A model generated the notes under the pieces. The model was not told the DNA's origin. It saw nothing but the letters and a program-made list of their open reading frames with translations, and did not search any database. Positions 34,734-46,542 of a stretch of 63,978 nucleotides of DNA are shown in pieces (positions within the stretch are counted from its first letter, which is position 1; each line of letters opens with the position of its first letter). The DNA is from Burkholderiales bacterium. Its GTDB lineage: Bacteria > Pseudomonadota > Gammaproteobacteria > Burkholderiales > JAHFRG01. The translations under genes and the position numbers were made by a program. The stretch spans positions 1 to 63,978 of the forward strand of contig DASZZH010000029.1 of NCBI GenBank assembly GCA_035543335.1, written 5' to 3'.

Positions 34734-35372
34734 TCAATTATTCCAGTTTATAAAGTTGGCGAGCAGTTGCAAACCCGCGGCCTGGCTTTTTTCAGGGTGA
34801 AATTGCACCGCGAAAATGTTTTCGCGCGCCACCGCGCAGGCAAAGGCAAACGGATAGCGGCTCACGCCCGTCACCTGTTGCAGTTTACCGGCTTCAACAT
34901 AATAGCTGTGGACAAAATAAAAGCGGCTGCCTGTCTCAATGCCATTCCACAACGGGTGAGACTGTTGCTGCTCGACCCGGTTCCAGCCCATGTGCGGCAC
35001 TTTGAGCTTGGCGCCGCCTTGATCCACCATTGCTTCACGCGGAAAACGCCGCACTTTTCCGGGAAGCACGCCCAGGCCCGCGACGCCGCCTTCCTCGCTC
35101 CAATCGAACAGCATTTGCAAACCGATACAGATGCCGAGAAAGGGCTTGGTTTCCGCCGCCTCCAGCACCGGCTCGCGCAAGCCCCGGGCATCCATTTCAC
35201 GCATGCAGTCGGGCATCGCACCCTGGCCGGGAAATACCACGCGCCTGGCTTCACGAATCTGCCGAGGGGAATCCGTTACGCTTATCTTCGCATCGGGCGC
35301 GACATGCTCCAGCGCTTTCGCCACCGAGCGCAGATTGCCCATGCCGTAATCCACCACTGCGATATCAATCAT
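34734..35372 (-). CDS. hisH: Imidazole glycerol phosphate synthase, glutaminase subunit
   Basis: 212 residues, class I glutamine amidotransferase. The nucleophile Cys is in LGICIGLQMLF near residue 82; the His-Glu pair is in VQFHPEKSQ near 190. It supplies ammonia to HisF. In the normal operon position between hisB (15-bp gap) and hisA. Confidence 0.97.
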   Translation of the reverse strand: MIDIAVVDYGMGNLRSVAKALEHVAPDAKISVTDSPRQIREARRVVFPGQGAMPDCMREMDARGLREPVLEAAETKPFLGICIGLQMLFDWSEEGGVAGLGVLPGKVRRFPREAMVDQGGAKLKVPHMGWNRVEQQQSHPLWNGIETGSRFYFVHSYYVEAGKLQQVTGVSRYPFAFACAVARENIFAVQFHPEKSQAAGLQLLANFINWNN

Positions 35373-35387
35373 GCAGGATGTTGCTGC

Positions 35388-35975
35388 CTACAGACTGCCT
35401 TTGGTAGAAGGAAGCACGCCTTTGATGCGGGGGTCAACTTCAGCCGCCATGCGCAGCGCCCGACCGAAAGCCTTGAACACGGTCTCGCACTGATGGTGCG
35501 CGTTCTTGCCACGCAGATTGTCGACATGCAACGTCACCAGCGCGTGATTGACAAAGCCCTGAAAAAATTCGTGCACCAGGTCCACGTCGAATTCGCCGAT
35601 GCGGGCGCGGGTGAATTTCAGGTTGTAATCGATTCCGGGCCGCCCCGATAAATCCACCACCACGCGGGAGAGCGCCTCGTCCAACGGCACATAGGCGTGG
35701 CCGAAGCGGCGCACGCCTTTCTTGTCGCCGAGCGCCTTGGCAAACGCCTGGCCGAAAGTAATACCGATATCCTCCACGGTGTGGTGTGCATCAATGCGCA
35801 AGTCGCCCTTCGCCGCGATTTCCAGGTCCAGCAAACCGTGGCGCGCCACCTGGTCCAGCATGTGGTCGAGAAACGCGACCCCGGTGGCGAGCTTGGACTT
35901 GCCGCTGCCGTCGAGGTTGAGCTTCACGCTGATTTTGGTTTCCAGGGTATTGCGGGTTACCTGTGCCTTGCGCAT
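35388..35975 (-). CDS. hisB: Imidazoleglycerol-phosphate dehydratase
   Basis: 195 residues, monofunctional form without the HisN phosphatase domain. Metal-binding His motifs [10 protein letters not shown] and [11 protein letters not shown] in the first half are mirrored by [16 protein letters not shown] and [18 protein letters not shown]. It converts IGP to imidazole acetol-phosphate. It follows hisC by 34 bp. Confidence 0.97.
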   Translation of the reverse strand: MRKAQVTRNTLETKISVKLNLDGSGKSKLATGVAFLDHMLDQVARHGLLDLEIAAKGDLRIDAHHTVEDIGITFGQAFAKALGDKKGVRRFGHAYVPLDEALSRVVVDLSGRPGIDYNLKFTRARIGEFDVDLVHEFFQGFVNHALVTLHVDNLRGKNAHHQCETVFKAFGRALRMAAEVDPRIKGVLPSTKGSL

Positions 35976-36009
35976 GGCGTATCTTAAATTAAAGAAAAAG
36001 GGAAGAAAT

Positions 36010-37083
36010 TCAGTTGACGAGGCTGGCTTTGAGCGCCTGCATGAATTGTTGGTTCTGTTCGGCCGTGCCCACCGTCACCCGCAGGCAGTTTTCCAGCAGC
36101 GGGTGGCTGCAGTTCAAATTTTTAATCAGTATGCCGCGTTGAATTAAACCCTTAAACACCTCGTCCGCCCGGTTTACCCGGAACAGAATGAAATTGGCGT
36201 CGCTGCGATACGCTTTGATGCCTGTCAGTGCCGCGAGTTCTGCGTGCAATTTTTCGCGTTCCGCCTTTATCTGTTGTGCCTGTTCCAGAAGTACATCCAT
36301 ATGCTGCAACAGCTTTTCGGCCACCGCTTGAGTCAGCGCGTTCACATTATACGGCAAACGCAGTTTATCGAGTTGGGCCAGCCACTCGGCGCGACCAAGT
36401 AGAAATCCCAGCCGCAATCCCGCCATGCCTAGCTTGGAAAAAGTGCGCATCACCAGCAGATTACGGTGATCGGCAAGCCGCGGTATGAAGCTGGCGCTGG
36501 CAAACGCGTGATACGCCTCATCCACCACCACCAGCCCCGGCGCCGCTTCAATGACGCGTGTCACCGCCTCCGCATCAAACAGATTGCCGGTCGGGTTGTT
36601 AGGATAAGCGAGAAAAATCACCGCCGGCGGGTGTCGCTTGATGGCCTGGATAACGGCAGCGGCATCAAGCGCGAAATCGGATTTAAGCGGCACGCCGACA
36701 TAACGCATACCCGCATAAGTGGCCAGCATGCGGAACATTACGAAGCCGGGCTCGACACTCAGCAACACGGCTCCCGGTTTCGCCACCGCCAGGGCAACTA
36801 TTTGAATGAGTTCATCCGAGCCGTTGCCCAGAAGAATATCAATGCTATCACCCACTTGTAACACTTTTCGCAACTGCGCTTTGAAGCGGGTCGCCTGCGG
36901 ATCGGGATAGCGGTTAATCGCCACCCGGCTTGCCAGTTGCGCCATTTCGATTTGCAGCGCCGGCGGCAAAGCATGCGGGTTCTCCATCGCATCGAGCTTC
37001 ACCAGGCCGGCGCTCTCCGGCACGTGATAAGCGCTCAACGCGCGAATCTCGTCGCGGATTAACTCATCAGGGGATTTCGCCAT
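36010..37083 (-). CDS. hisC: Histidinol-phosphate aminotransferase
   Basis: 357 residues, PLP fold type I. It has [20 protein letters not shown] and the Schiff-base Lys in [15 protein letters not shown]. It transaminates imidazole acetol-phosphate with glutamate. It lies 15 bp after hisD. Related enzymes act on aromatic amino acids, but the operon context settles the role. Confidence 0.96.
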   Translation of the reverse strand: MAKSPDELIRDEIRALSAYHVPESAGLVKLDAMENPHALPPALQIEMAQLASRVAINRYPDPQATRFKAQLRKVLQVGDSIDILLGNGSDELIQIVALAVAKPGAVLLSVEPGFVMFRMLATYAGMRYVGVPLKSDFALDAAAVIQAIKRHPPAVIFLAYPNNPTGNLFDAEAVTRVIEAAPGLVVVDEAYHAFASASFIPRLADHRNLLVMRTFSKLGMAGLRLGFLLGRAEWLAQLDKLRLPYNVNALTQAVAEKLLQHMDVLLEQAQQIKAEREKLHAELAALTGIKAYRSDANFILFRVNRADEVFKGLIQRGILIKNLNCSHPLLENCLRVTVGTAEQNQQFMQALKASLVN

Positions 37084-37098
37084 ATTGAACCGCCGGAA

Positions 37099-38397
37099 TT
37101 ATTTCATCCGGTATTGGGCGGATTGAGCGTGCGCGGGCAGGCCTTCGCCGGCGGCGAGTTCCGCCGCGATTTTGCCGAGCTTGACCGCGCCTTCCCTGGA
37201 CACCTCTATCAGACTGGAGCGTTTCTGGAAATCGTAAACGCCCAGAGGCGAGGAAAAACGCGCGCTGCGCGAAGTCGGTAGCACGTGATTGGGCCCGGCG
37301 CAGTAATCGCCCAAAGCCTCGGAACTGTAGCGCCCGATAAAAATCGCGCCGGCGTTCTTGATTTTGGCCGCCCAGCCTTGCGCGTTTTCCACCGAAAGCT
37401 CCAGATGCTCGGGCGCAACGCGGTTGGCGATCTCACAGGCCTCATCCAGATCTTTTACTTCGATCAGCGCGCCGCGCTTTTCCAACGAAGCGCGGATCAC
37501 TTTCATGCGCGGCATGGCCGGCAGCAGCCGCTTGACGCTTGCGGCCACTGCCTCAATGAACTTTCCGTCGGGGCAAAGCAGAATCGCCTGCGCCATTTCG
37601 TCGTGCTCGGCTTGGGAGAACAAATCCATCGCCACCCAGTCGGGAGAGGTTTTGCCGTCGCAAATCACCAGGATTTCCGAAGGGCCCGCGATCATGTCGA
37701 TCCCCACCACGCCGAACACGCGACGCTTGGCCGCGGCGACATAGGCGTTGCCGGGCCCGACGATTTTGTCCACCTGCGGGATGGTCTGGGTGCCGTAAGC
37801 CAGCGCGCCTATCGCCTGCGCGCCGCCGATGGTGAAGACGCGATCCACGCCGGCGATGGCCGCGGCGGCAAGCACCAAATCATTACTCTCGCCGTTGGGC
37901 GTGGGCACGGTCATGATGAGCTCGCGCACCCCCGCCAGTTTCGCGGGAATCGCATTCATCAGCACGGTGGAAGGATAGGCCGCCTTGCCGCCGGGGACAT
38001 ACATGCCGACGCGATCCAGCGGCGTGACCTGCTGGCCAAGCCGCGTGCCGTCGCTTTCGCGATAGCTCCAGGATTGGGCAAGCTGCTTTTTGTGATAAGC
38101 GCGGATACGGGTCGCCGCCTCTTCCAATGCCTGCCGTTGAGGATTAGGAAGGGTGAGCAAAGCCGCGGCCAGGCACGCCCGCGGCAGTTCCAGCTCGCGC
38201 ACCGTTTTCGCTTTGAGCCGGTCAAAACGCCGGGTGTAATCAAGAAGCGCCGTATCGCCGCGTTTTTTTACTTCGGCGAGGATTTTGGCCACCGCAGCAT
38301 CCACTTTGCCATCCAAGGCCGCTTCAACGGCAAGCAACGCCTTGAATCGCGCCTCGAAATTGCGGCTGCGGGTTGAAAGACGTCTAAGTTTTGCCAT
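37099..38397 (-). CDS. hisD: Histidinol dehydrogenase
   Basis: 432 residues, normal length. It has the NAD-binding [20 protein letters not shown], the zinc and active-site regions [15 protein letters not shown] and [13 protein letters not shown], and [19 protein letters not shown]. It oxidises L-histidinol to histidine in two NAD-dependent steps. Its first 14 bases overlap the end of hisG. Confidence 0.97.
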   Translation of the reverse strand: MAKLRRLSTRSRNFEARFKALLAVEAALDGKVDAAVAKILAEVKKRGDTALLDYTRRFDRLKAKTVRELELPRACLAAALLTLPNPQRQALEEAATRIRAYHKKQLAQSWSYRESDGTRLGQQVTPLDRVGMYVPGGKAAYPSTVLMNAIPAKLAGVRELIMTVPTPNGESNDLVLAAAAIAGVDRVFTIGGAQAIGALAYGTQTIPQVDKIVGPGNAYVAAAKRRVFGVVGIDMIAGPSEILVICDGKTSPDWVAMDLFSQAEHDEMAQAILLCPDGKFIEAVAASVKRLLPAMPRMKVIRASLEKRGALIEVKDLDEACEIANRVAPEHLELSVENAQGWAAKIKNAGAIFIGRYSSEALGDYCAGPNHVLPTSRSARFSSPLGVYDFQKRSSLIEVSREGAVKLGKIAAELAAGEGLPAHAQSAQYRMK

Positions 38398-39037
38398 TCG
38401 CCGCCGCCTTTTCTAACGCGTCAATCAGCGGCTTGATCGCTTCGCGCTTGAGTTTCAGCGCCGCCTGGTTGACGATAAGCCGCGCCGAGATGGGCGCGAT
38501 TTCTTCCACTACTTTCAGGTTGTTCGCTTTCAGGGTGTTGCCGGTGCTCACCAAATCCACGATGGCGTCAGCCAGGCCGGTAAGCGGCGCAAGCTCCATC
38601 GAGCCATAGAGCTTGATGAGGTCAACATGCATGCTCTTGGCCGCGAAGTGCTCGCGCGCCGTCTGCAGGTATTTGGTCGCAACCTTGAGCCGCGCGCCCT
38701 GCCGCACCGCGCTTTCGTAATCGAACTCCTGCGGCACCGCCACCATCATGCGGCAGCACCCGATGTTCAAATCCAGCGGCTGGTATAGTCCCGCCCCGCC
38801 ATGCTCATCCAGCACATCTTTGCCGGCAATGCCCAGATCCGCCGCGCCGTACTGCACATAGGTCGGCACGTCGGAAGCGCGCACGATGATGATGCGGATG
38901 TCAGCGCGGTTAGTGGCAAGTATCAGCTTGCGCGAAGTTTCAGGATCGTCGAGCGCGCGAATCCCCGCCGCCTTCAGAAGGGGCACGGTTTCATCGAAGA
39001 TGCGGCCTTTGGACAAGGCGAGGGTGATGCCGGGCAC
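38384..39037 (-). CDS. hisG: ATP phosphoribosyltransferase, short form
   Basis: 217 residues, the short HisG that lacks the C-terminal regulatory domain. It has [16 protein letters not shown] at the start and the PRPP-binding region [20 protein letters not shown]. It catalyses the committed step from ATP and PRPP. Short HisG needs the separate HisZ regulatory subunit, which is not in this window. First gene of the his block, 72 bp after murA. Confidence 0.96.
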   Translation of the reverse strand: MPGITLALSKGRIFDETVPLLKAAGIRALDDPETSRKLILATNRADIRIIIVRASDVPTYVQYGAADLGIAGKDVLDEHGGAGLYQPLDLNIGCCRMMVAVPQEFDYESAVRQGARLKVATKYLQTAREHFAAKSMHVDLIKLYGSMELAPLTGLADAIVDLVSTGNTLKANNLKVVEEIAPISARLIVNQAALKLKREAIKPLIDALEKAAANGKT

Positions 39038-39067
39038 GGCGGTCTCTTAACTAAAAAGGTGCATTTT

Positions 39068-39100
39068 ACCGCAGAGACGCGGCTGAGCGCAGGAGTTTTT
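39068..39100 (+). repeat. CCGCAGAGACGC-type short repeat, single copy
   Basis: ACCGCAGAGACGCGGCTGAG lies in the hisG-murA gap and matches the arms of the repeat at 33791-33876. The sequence type is common in intergenic regions of many bacteria. Confidence 0.5.
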
Positions 39101-39109
39101 CGTTGAAAA

Positions 39110-40584
<1,475 letters not shown>

Positions 40585-40585
40585 T

Positions 40586-41341
40586 TTAGTAACGCAGCTT
40601 GTAGCCGATTTTGATCAACCAAAGAGTGAACCATGATAAAGCGAGGAAACAGCCCGCGACAACCGCGAAGCTCGAATAGGGTGAAATGTCGGAGACGCCG
40701 AAAAAACCGTAGCGGAAGCCGTCGATCATGTAGAAAAACGGATTGAAATGCGAAACCTTCTGCCATAACGGCGGCAGGGAATGAATCGAATAAAACACAC
40801 CGGAGAGGAATGTCAGTGGAATGATGATGAAATTCTGAAACGCCGCCAACTGGTCGAACTTGTCGGCCCAGATGCCGGCGATAATGCCCAGGTTGCCAAG
40901 AATGCCGCTCCCCAGCAGGGCGAACAGCAGGATCCACAGCGGGTATTTGAGCGGCACGCTGGTAAACCACAGCGTAACCGCAAACACGCCCAAACCCACT
41001 ACCAGCCCGCGCACGACGGCGGCGAGCATGTAGGCGATGAAGAACTCCCAATGGGAAAGCGGCGGCAGCAGGATGAAAATGATGTTGCCGGTAATTTTCG
41101 ACTGAATCAGGCTGGAGGAACTGTTGGCGAAGGCATTTTGCAGCACCGTCATCATCACCAGACCGGGGATCAGGAACGCGGTATAGCTCACACCTTCATA
41201 CACGTGGACATGCTCTTCCAGCACATGCGAAAAAATCAGCAGATACAGGAGCGCCGTCACCACCGGCGCGAGAATGGTCTGTAAGCTCACTTTCCAGAAG
41301 CGTAATAATTCCTTATAAAACAATGTGTTAAATCCGTGCAT
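40586..41341 (-). CDS. ABC-2 type exporter permease (YadH-like)
   Basis: 251 residues with six membrane helices and the ABC-2 signature region LSGVFYSIHSLPPLWQKVSHFNPF. It starts HGFNTLFYKELLRFWKVSLQ. It is the membrane partner of the ATPase encoded immediately upstream (1-bp overlap). The substrate is unknown; YadGH homologues may export a lipid or polysaccharide. Confidence 0.9.
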   Translation of the reverse strand: MHGFNTLFYKELLRFWKVSLQTILAPVVTALLYLLIFSHVLEEHVHVYEGVSYTAFLIPGLVMMTVLQNAFANSSSSLIQSKITGNIIFILLPPLSHWEFFIAYMLAAVVRGLVVGLGVFAVTLWFTSVPLKYPLWILLFALLGSGILGNLGIIAGIWADKFDQLAAFQNFIIIPLTFLSGVFYSIHSLPPLWQKVSHFNPFFYMIDGFRYGFFGVSDISPYSSFAVVAGCFLALSWFTLWLIKIGYKLRY

Positions 41342-42240
41342 CAGTGCTTACTCATGATGTTCACAAAAACTTCCTCGAGGTCGGTTTGCAGCAACTCGAT
41401 TTCCCGCACTTCGATTTTTTCTTCCCTGAGCTGCGTGAGCACCCGCTGCAGCTCAGCGTAATCGGGAAGCGACAAAATGAAGCTGTTGCCTTCACGGGCG
41501 CTCAACAGCGGTTGCAAGGCTTCGGGCAACACATCCGGCACAAGCAGCAGCTTCACCTGACGCCGGGAAAAGCTCTCCAGAAGATTCCGAGTGGTGTCGA
41601 GCGCGACGATTTTGCCCTGCTTCAGCATGGCAATGCGCCCGCATAACGCTTCCGCTTCTTCTAGGTAATGCGTGGTCAGTACGATAGTGTGGCTGTCACG
41701 GTTGAGCTTGCGGATGAATTCCCACAGTGCCTGGCGCAATTCCACGTCCACTCCCGCGGTCGGCTCATCGAGCACGATGACCGGCGGCTTGTGCACCAGC
41801 GCCTGCGCCACCAGTACGCGCCGTTTCATGCCGCCGGAGAGAGCGCGCATGTTGGTATCCGCCTTGTCGGTGAGATCGAGGTTGTGAATAATTTCGTCAA
41901 TCCAGTCGTGGTTGTTCCTGAGGCCAAAATAACCCGACTGGATGGTGAGCGTCTCCCGCACCGTGAAAAACGGATCGAACACCAGCTCCTGCGGCACCAC
42001 CCCAAGTGCGCGCCGTGCCTCGCGATAGTGCGCAAGCACATCATGCCCCATTACCGAAATCTTTCCACGGTCGGGGCGCGCCAGCCCGGCCAGGATGTTG
42101 ATCAACGTGGTCTTGCCCGCGCCGTTGGGGCCTAGCAGCGCTAAAAACTCACCTGGCGCAATCTCCAGGCTCACTCCGGCGAGCGCTTGCACCGCGCCGA
42201 AGCTCTTATGCACTTCACTGACTTGAATGGCGGGGATCAT
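41341..42240 (-). CDS. ABC exporter ATP-binding protein (YadG-like)
   Basis: 299 residues. Walker A GPNGAGKTTLINIL near residue 40, signature MRALSGGMKRRVLVAQAL near 137, Walker B PVIVLDEPTAGVD, then the H-loop LTTHYLEEAEAL. The C-terminal 80 residues are the extra domain of DrrA/YadG-type ATPases. Couples ATP hydrolysis to the permease in the next gene. Confidence 0.93.
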   Translation of the reverse strand: MIPAIQVSEVHKSFGAVQALAGVSLEIAPGEFLALLGPNGAGKTTLINILAGLARPDRGKISVMGHDVLAHYREARRALGVVPQELVFDPFFTVRETLTIQSGYFGLRNNHDWIDEIIHNLDLTDKADTNMRALSGGMKRRVLVAQALVHKPPVIVLDEPTAGVDVELRQALWEFIRKLNRDSHTIVLTTHYLEEAEALCGRIAMLKQGKIVALDTTRNLLESFSRRQVKLLLVPDVLPEALQPLLSAREGNSFILSLPDYAELQRVLTQLREEKIEVREIELLQTDLEEVFVNIMSKH

Positions 42241-42306
42241 GGGAACAAATGTTCAAGAACGCCCACCACAAGGTCGCTCGCGAATCCTGCGGCAGGCCAT
42301 TATCGC

Positions 42307-42606
42307 TTATTTTGCGGGCTGGGTTGTCGAGGACGGGATGAGTTCGAGCACGCCGTAGAGCGCGGCCAGGCTCTGCATATTATCCGGCATATTGACGACG
42401 CGCAGCTGCAGCTTGCGGCTTTGCGCCTGACGCAGCCATTCCAGCAGCATGCTTACTGCGGACGAATCGACGTGCTGCACCTGGCTGAAATCGATTTCCT
42501 TTAGTTCTAAATCGAATTGCTGCAGCCCCGCTTCCAAAAGCGCGGTGATATTGCTCAGAGTAATCGGGCCCTTGACTCGCAGCCTGCGGCCTTCGCGCTC
42601 GATCAT
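42307..42606 (-). CDS. mlaB: STAS-domain protein MlaB
   Basis: 99 residues, a single STAS domain with the DSSAVSMLLEWL region at about 50-60. MlaB binds the MlaF ATPase and regulates the MlaFEDB phospholipid transporter. It overlaps the mlaC stop by 4 bp. The conserved Ser-Thr/Ser pair of STAS proteins is present (SSAVS). Confidence 0.88.
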   Translation of the reverse strand: MIEREGRRLRVKGPITLSNITALLEAGLQQFDLELKEIDFSQVQHVDSSAVSMLLEWLRQAQSRKLQLRVVNMPDNMQSLAALYGVLELIPSSTTQPAK

Positions 42607-43244
42607 TTTTGTTCCAACTGCACACTGGTGGATTTTTCCCCGCCGCTTTCCAGCTTCCGGTTCTTTTCCACCAGCGTCTTGATCAGTCCGTCGATGCCGG
42701 TGCGGTTGATTTCTTCGTTAAATGAGCTGCGGTAGCTCGTCACCAGGCTGATGCCGCTGACCATCACATCGTAAACCTTCCAGCCTTGCTGCGTCTTTTC
42801 CATGCTGTAGTCAAGCATGATCGGCTGCCCGCCGGGTTGGTTAATCTGCACTTTCACTGCCGCATCATTGCCCTTGACATCGGCGGGCCTCACTTCAAAG
42901 GTCTGGTCTTTGTAGGTCCCGAGCGCGGTGGAATAGGTGCGCACCAGCAGCGTGCGGAATTCCTTCACCAGCGCCTGCCGCTGTTCCGGCGTGGCGGCGC
43001 GCCAGTTTTTGCCCACCGCCAGCCGGGTGATGCGCGCGAAATCGAAATGCGGCAGGATTTTGGCTTCGACCAGTCCGAGGAGTTTCTGGCGGTCTCCGGC
43101 TTGGATATCCTTGTCCTTTTTAAGGATCTCCAACACTTCATTGTACGTGTCGCGCACCAGCGTATCCGGAGCCGCGTCCGCCGCGCGTGCCGCACTGCTT
43201 CCCACAAACGTCAGGGCCACCAAAAGCTTGCCGAGAATTTTCAT
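42603..43244 (-). CDS. mlaC: Periplasmic phospholipid-binding protein MlaC
   Basis: 213 residues with a Sec signal (MKILGKLLVALTFVGSSAAR, cleaved near AADA). It has the Tol/Ttg2 fold pattern LPHFDFARITRLAVGKNWR and TYSTALGTYKDQTFEVRP. It ferries phospholipid between the outer-membrane MlaA complex and inner-membrane MlaFEDB. No mlaA gene is in this operon or window. Overlaps mlaD by 4 bp. Confidence 0.93.
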   Translation of the reverse strand: MKILGKLLVALTFVGSSAARAADAAPDTLVRDTYNEVLEILKKDKDIQAGDRQKLLGLVEAKILPHFDFARITRLAVGKNWRAATPEQRQALVKEFRTLLVRTYSTALGTYKDQTFEVRPADVKGNDAAVKVQINQPGGQPIMLDYSMEKTQQGWKVYDVMVSGISLVTSYRSSFNEEINRTGIDGLIKTLVEKNRKLESGGEKSTSVQLEQK

Positions 43245-43747
43245 TTGCCGTTTCCGCTGTCTTGCGCCTTATTGAACAAAAACTGGCCGATCAATTTTTC
43301 CAGCACCACCGCCGACTGGGTCTTGGCAAGGGTATCTCCGGGCTTGAGATACTCGCTGTCTCCGCCCGGGTCCAGTCCCACATACTGCTCGCCAAGCAAA
43401 CCGGAGGTCGAAATGCTGGCAAAGGTGTCTTTAGGAAACTGATAACGTTTGTCGAGGCTAAAGGTTACTCTGGCCACGTAGTCCTTGTTATCAAAACGGA
43501 TTTCGGCGACCCGTCCGACCACCACGCCGGCGCTTTTCACCGGCGCCCGCACTTTCAAGCTGCCAACGTTCTCGAAATTGGCATACAGCACATAACTGTC
43601 GTCAGACAGGCTGAAACTGCTCAAGTTGCCGACTTTGAACGCCAGCATGAACAGCGCCAGGATGCCGCCCAGGACGAACAGGCCGACCCACAAATCGAGC
43701 GTTTGTCGTGCCAGTCGTCTTTCACCACGACTATTGCGTTCCATCAC
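43241..43747 (-). CDS. mlaD: MCE-domain protein MlaD
   Basis: 168 residues: one membrane helix (about 18-37) and a single MCE domain (FENVGSLKVRAPVKSAGVVVG, then GLLGEQYVGLDPGGDSEYL). MlaD forms the hexameric periplasmic ring of the lipid transporter. It shares its start base with the last base of the mlaE stop codon, and overlaps mlaC. Confidence 0.95.
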   Translation of the reverse strand: MMERNSRGERRLARQTLDLWVGLFVLGGILALFMLAFKVGNLSSFSLSDDSYVLYANFENVGSLKVRAPVKSAGVVVGRVAEIRFDNKDYVARVTFSLDKRYQFPKDTFASISTSGLLGEQYVGLDPGGDSEYLKPGDTLAKTQSAVVLEKLIGQFLFNKAQDSGNGK

Positions 43748-44538
43748 TACCCTCCAAGCATCAAAGCCGTCAATACGAAATCGAGCGCCAGCACCGCTAG
43801 CGACGAGGTGACCACGGTGCGGGTCGTCGCGCGCGACACGCCCTCCGCGGTGGGAACGCTATCGTAGCCCTCGAACAGCGCGATCCAGGTCACCGTGAAA
43901 CCGAACGCCACGCTTTTGATCGCGCCGTTCAGCACGTCTTTGAACACGTCCACGCCGGCCTGCATCTGCGACCAGAACGCGCCCTCGTCCACCCCGATCA
44001 GCACCACGCCGACGAAATAGCCGCCGAACACGCCGACGATGCTGAAGATCGAGGCCAAAAGCGGCATGGAAATCACGCCGCCCCAGAAGCGCGGCGCGAT
44101 CACCCGTGCAATCGGGTCCACTGCCATCATCTCCATCGCCGACAACTGCTCGGTCGCTTTCATCAGTCCAATTTCGGCGGTGAGCGCGGTGCCGGCGCGC
44201 CCGGCGAACAGGAGCGCCGTCACCACCGGCCCGAGCTCGCGCACCAGCGACAGCGCGACCAACAGGCCGAGCGCCTCCGAGGAGCCGTATTTCTGCAAGG
44301 TATTGTAACCCTGAAGCCCCAGCACGAAACCGACGAACAGGCCCGAGACCACGATGATTATCAGCGAATAGACGCCGACAATATACACTTCGCGCACCAC
44401 CAGGCGGAAACGCTTGAAACTGGTTCCCGAGTGAACGAGCGTGGCCCAGAAAAAGCTGCTAGCATGGCCCAGGCTCCAGACGCTGTCCACCGCCCAGCCG
44501 CCCAGTCCGCGGAAACTTTCGGCGACCAGCTTAACCAT
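43747..44538 (-). CDS. mlaE: Phospholipid ABC transporter permease MlaE
   Basis: 263 residues from the ATG at 44538, overlapping the mlaF stop by 8 bp; the frame further upstream is a shadow of mlaF. Five to six membrane helices; the permease motif [20 protein letters not shown] is followed by [20 protein letters not shown], diagnostic of MlaE. Inner-membrane core of the Mla system. Confidence 0.95.
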   Translation of the reverse strand: MVKLVAESFRGLGGWAVDSVWSLGHASSFFWATLVHSGTSFKRFRLVVREVYIVGVYSLIIIVVSGLFVGFVLGLQGYNTLQKYGSSEALGLLVALSLVRELGPVVTALLFAGRAGTALTAEIGLMKATEQLSAMEMMAVDPIARVIAPRFWGGVISMPLLASIFSIVGVFGGYFVGVVLIGVDEGAFWSQMQAGVDVFKDVLNGAIKSVAFGFTVTWIALFEGYDSVPTAEGVSRATTRTVVTSSLAVLALDFVLTALMLGG

Positions 44539-45343
44539 AGCCGTCCCCGAGCCCGATGTCCTCGGCATACGGCTTGGCCGAATAATGGAACGGCACCGGC
44601 CCGTCCATTTCCGCGTGCACAAACTGGTGCACGAAAGGCAAGCGCGAGGCGCGGATTTCGTCGGGCGTGCCTTGCGCCACCACCACCCCTTCCGACACAA
44701 AATAGATATAGTTCGCGATGGCAAGTGTTTCCTGCACGTCGTGGGTGACCACGATCGAAGTGGCGCCGAGCGCGTCATTCAGGCGCCGGATGAGATTGGC
44801 GATCACGCCGAGTGAAATCGGATCAAGCCCGGCAAACGGTTCGTCGTACATAATCAACATCGGGTCGAGCGCAATGGCTCTCGCCAGCGCCACGCGCCGC
44901 GCCATGCCGCCGGAAATGGCGGCAGGCATGAGGTCGCGCGCGCCGCGCAAGCCCACGGCATTCAGCTTCATCAACACCAAATCGCGAATCAACGCTTCCG
45001 GCAAATCCGTGTGCTCACGCAAGGGAAAAGCGACATTGTCAAACACCGACAAATCGGTGAACAGCGCGCCGAACTGGAACAACATGCCCATGCGCCGGCG
45101 CATGCGGTACAGGCCGTCGTGGTCGAGCTTGTGTATCACCTCGCCCGCGACCCTCACCGCGCCGTTCGCAGGCCGGAGCTGGCCGCCGATCAGGCGCAGC
45201 AGCGTAGTCTTGCCGCAGCCGCTGCCGCCCATGATGGAGACCACCTGCCCTTTGGCGATGCGCATATTCATCCCTTTCAGGACGGGGCGCTGGTCATAGG
45301 CAAAATTGAGGTCGTTGATTTCGACCAGTGTTTCGGCGGGCAT
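44531..45343 (-). CDS. mlaF: Phospholipid ABC transporter ATP-binding protein MlaF
   Basis: 270 residues from the ATG at 45343; the frame continues upstream without conservation. Walker [17 protein letters not shown], signature [20 protein letters not shown] and Walker [15 protein letters not shown] identify an MlaF/Ttg2A ATPase. First gene of mlaFEDCB. Confidence 0.95.
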   Translation of the reverse strand: MPAETLVEINDLNFAYDQRPVLKGMNMRIAKGQVVSIMGGSGCGKTTLLRLIGGQLRPANGAVRVAGEVIHKLDHDGLYRMRRRMGMLFQFGALFTDLSVFDNVAFPLREHTDLPEALIRDLVLMKLNAVGLRGARDLMPAAISGGMARRVALARAIALDPMLIMYDEPFAGLDPISLGVIANLIRRLNDALGATSIVVTHDVQETLAIANYIYFVSEGVVVAQGTPDEIRASRLPFVHQFVHAEMDGPVPFHYSAKPYAEDIGLGDGYG

Positions 45344-45448
45344 GGTGGAATGCTTTGCGGTTTCAGGAAAGCTGGATTCTAACCCAGTTATGTCAAAGAG
45401 AAAAACCCGGGCGGTATTCGCAAGCTGCCGTGCCCTTTGGCGCGAGCA

Positions 45449-45457
45449 TGCTATGAT
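45449..45457 (+). promoter_or_regulatory. Extended -10 promoter before the ABC ATPase gene
   Basis: TGC-TATGAT, an extended -10 with one mismatch, 30 bp upstream of the ATG at 45487 in the divergent gap with mlaF. The -35 region is weak. Confidence 0.4.
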
Positions 45458-45486
45458 GAGGCGCAAGAGAGGATAAGACGGCGGCC

Positions 45487-46227
45487 ATGGACGCCCTGCT
45501 ATTTAGGAAAGTCAGCAAGCGCTTCGGAAACTATCCGGCGCTCACTGAAGTGGATTTCAGCGTCGAGACGGGAGAGTTTTTCGCCCTGGTCGGCATCAAT
45601 GGCGCGGGCAAAACCACTCTCTTGAAATGCCTGCTGGATTTTTGCGGGACCGACGGCGGCAAAATTGAAATATCCGGCGTTTCCCACCGCGAAACCCGCT
45701 CGCGTGACCGCCTCTCTTTTCTGCCGGAGCACTTCATTCCACCCTATTACCTCACCGGCAAGGACTTCCTGCAATACATGCTGAAGCTGCAGGGATCGGC
45801 GTACGAATCTTCCCAAGTTGAGACGATGCTCGCCGCGCTGGACCTCGATCTTTCCGCGCTGGCGCTTCCGGTGCGCGCCTACTCCAAGGGCATGACGCAG
45901 AAACTGGGGCTCGCGGCCTGCTTTCTCTCCGACAAGGATTTGTATGTGCTGGACGAGCCGACCAGCGGCCTCGATCCCAAGGCGCGCGCGCGCCTCAAAG
46001 CCCGGCTTGAGGATTTGCGTCGCGATGGCCGCACCGTGTTCTTCACTTCGCACACCCTGCCCGACGTCGAGGAAATGTGCGGCCGTATGGCGGTGATTCA
46101 TTGCGGCCGCCTGCTGTTTGTCGGCACGCCCGATGCGCTTTGCCGCAAGCACGGCGCTTCCAGCCTGGAGCAAGCCTTCCTCTCCTGCATCGGCGATACC
46201 GGCCAAGAGGCTATGACGGGAACTTAG
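45487..46227 (+). CDS. ABC transporter ATP-binding protein, no adjacent permease
   Basis: 246 residues. Walker A VGINGAGKTTLLKCLLDF near residue 36, a signature of the degenerate form RAYSKGMTQKLGLAACFL, Walker B LYVLDEPTSGLDPKAR and the H-loop FFTSHTLPDVEEM. The YSKGM signature is typical of NosF/CcmA-like exporters. No permease follows; the likely partner is the ABC-2 permease at 62095-62889, 16 kb away beyond the pilus locus. The last base of its stop codon is the first base of a MITE-like element. Confidence 0.88.
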   Translation: MDALLFRKVSKRFGNYPALTEVDFSVETGEFFALVGINGAGKTTLLKCLLDFCGTDGGKIEISGVSHRETRSRDRLSFLPEHFIPPYYLTGKDFLQYMLKLQGSAYESSQVETMLAALDLDLSALALPVRAYSKGMTQKLGLAACFLSDKDLYVLDEPTSGLDPKARARLKARLEDLRRDGRTVFFTSHTLPDVEEMCGRMAVIHCGRLLFVGTPDALCRKHGASSLEQAFLSCIGDTGQEAMTGT

Positions 46228-46496
46228 GAGTCTCTAACATAGCAATACACCTATTACGACGGGGCGGAATTAAGTGCAGGCCGCGAAGCGAGCCGCGCCG
46301 TTTAGTGGGGTTAAACCAGCGGCGAGCGACAACGGCATGCCTTGAGCGCCGCCCCGTCCCTGCGGGTTGCGGCCCAAAAGCACGTCTGCGGTGTTGCTCG
46401 GGCTGGCGTTACTACGGAGTAGCGCTACGCCCTCGCGCCTTGCATCCGCATCTTTGGGACAGCAACGCAAAGGTGCTTTACTATGTTAGAGACTCC
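46227..46496. mobile_element. MITE-like element, 270 bp with 26-bp terminal inverted repeats
   Basis: The left end 46227-46252 and right end 46471-46496 are inverted repeats matching at 23 of 26 positions; the outer 16 (GGAGTCTCTAACATAG) match perfectly. The GC-rich interior has no plausible gene and a further perfect 9-bp inverted repeat (ACGGGGCGG at 46259 / CCGCCCCGT at 46349). No target-site duplication is obvious. The element begins at the stop codon of the ABC ATPase gene and ends 46 bp before the regulator's start. It makes up most of the 315-bp gene-free gap. Confidence 0.65.
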
Positions 46497-46542
46497 AAGA
46501 CTCTGGCAAAATGACCACACGGCGTGCAATCTGAGGAGCAAG

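Noticed and set aside
44539..44778. N-terminal extension of mlaE
   Set aside because: It lies within mlaF in another frame; the conserved MlaE start is at 44538.
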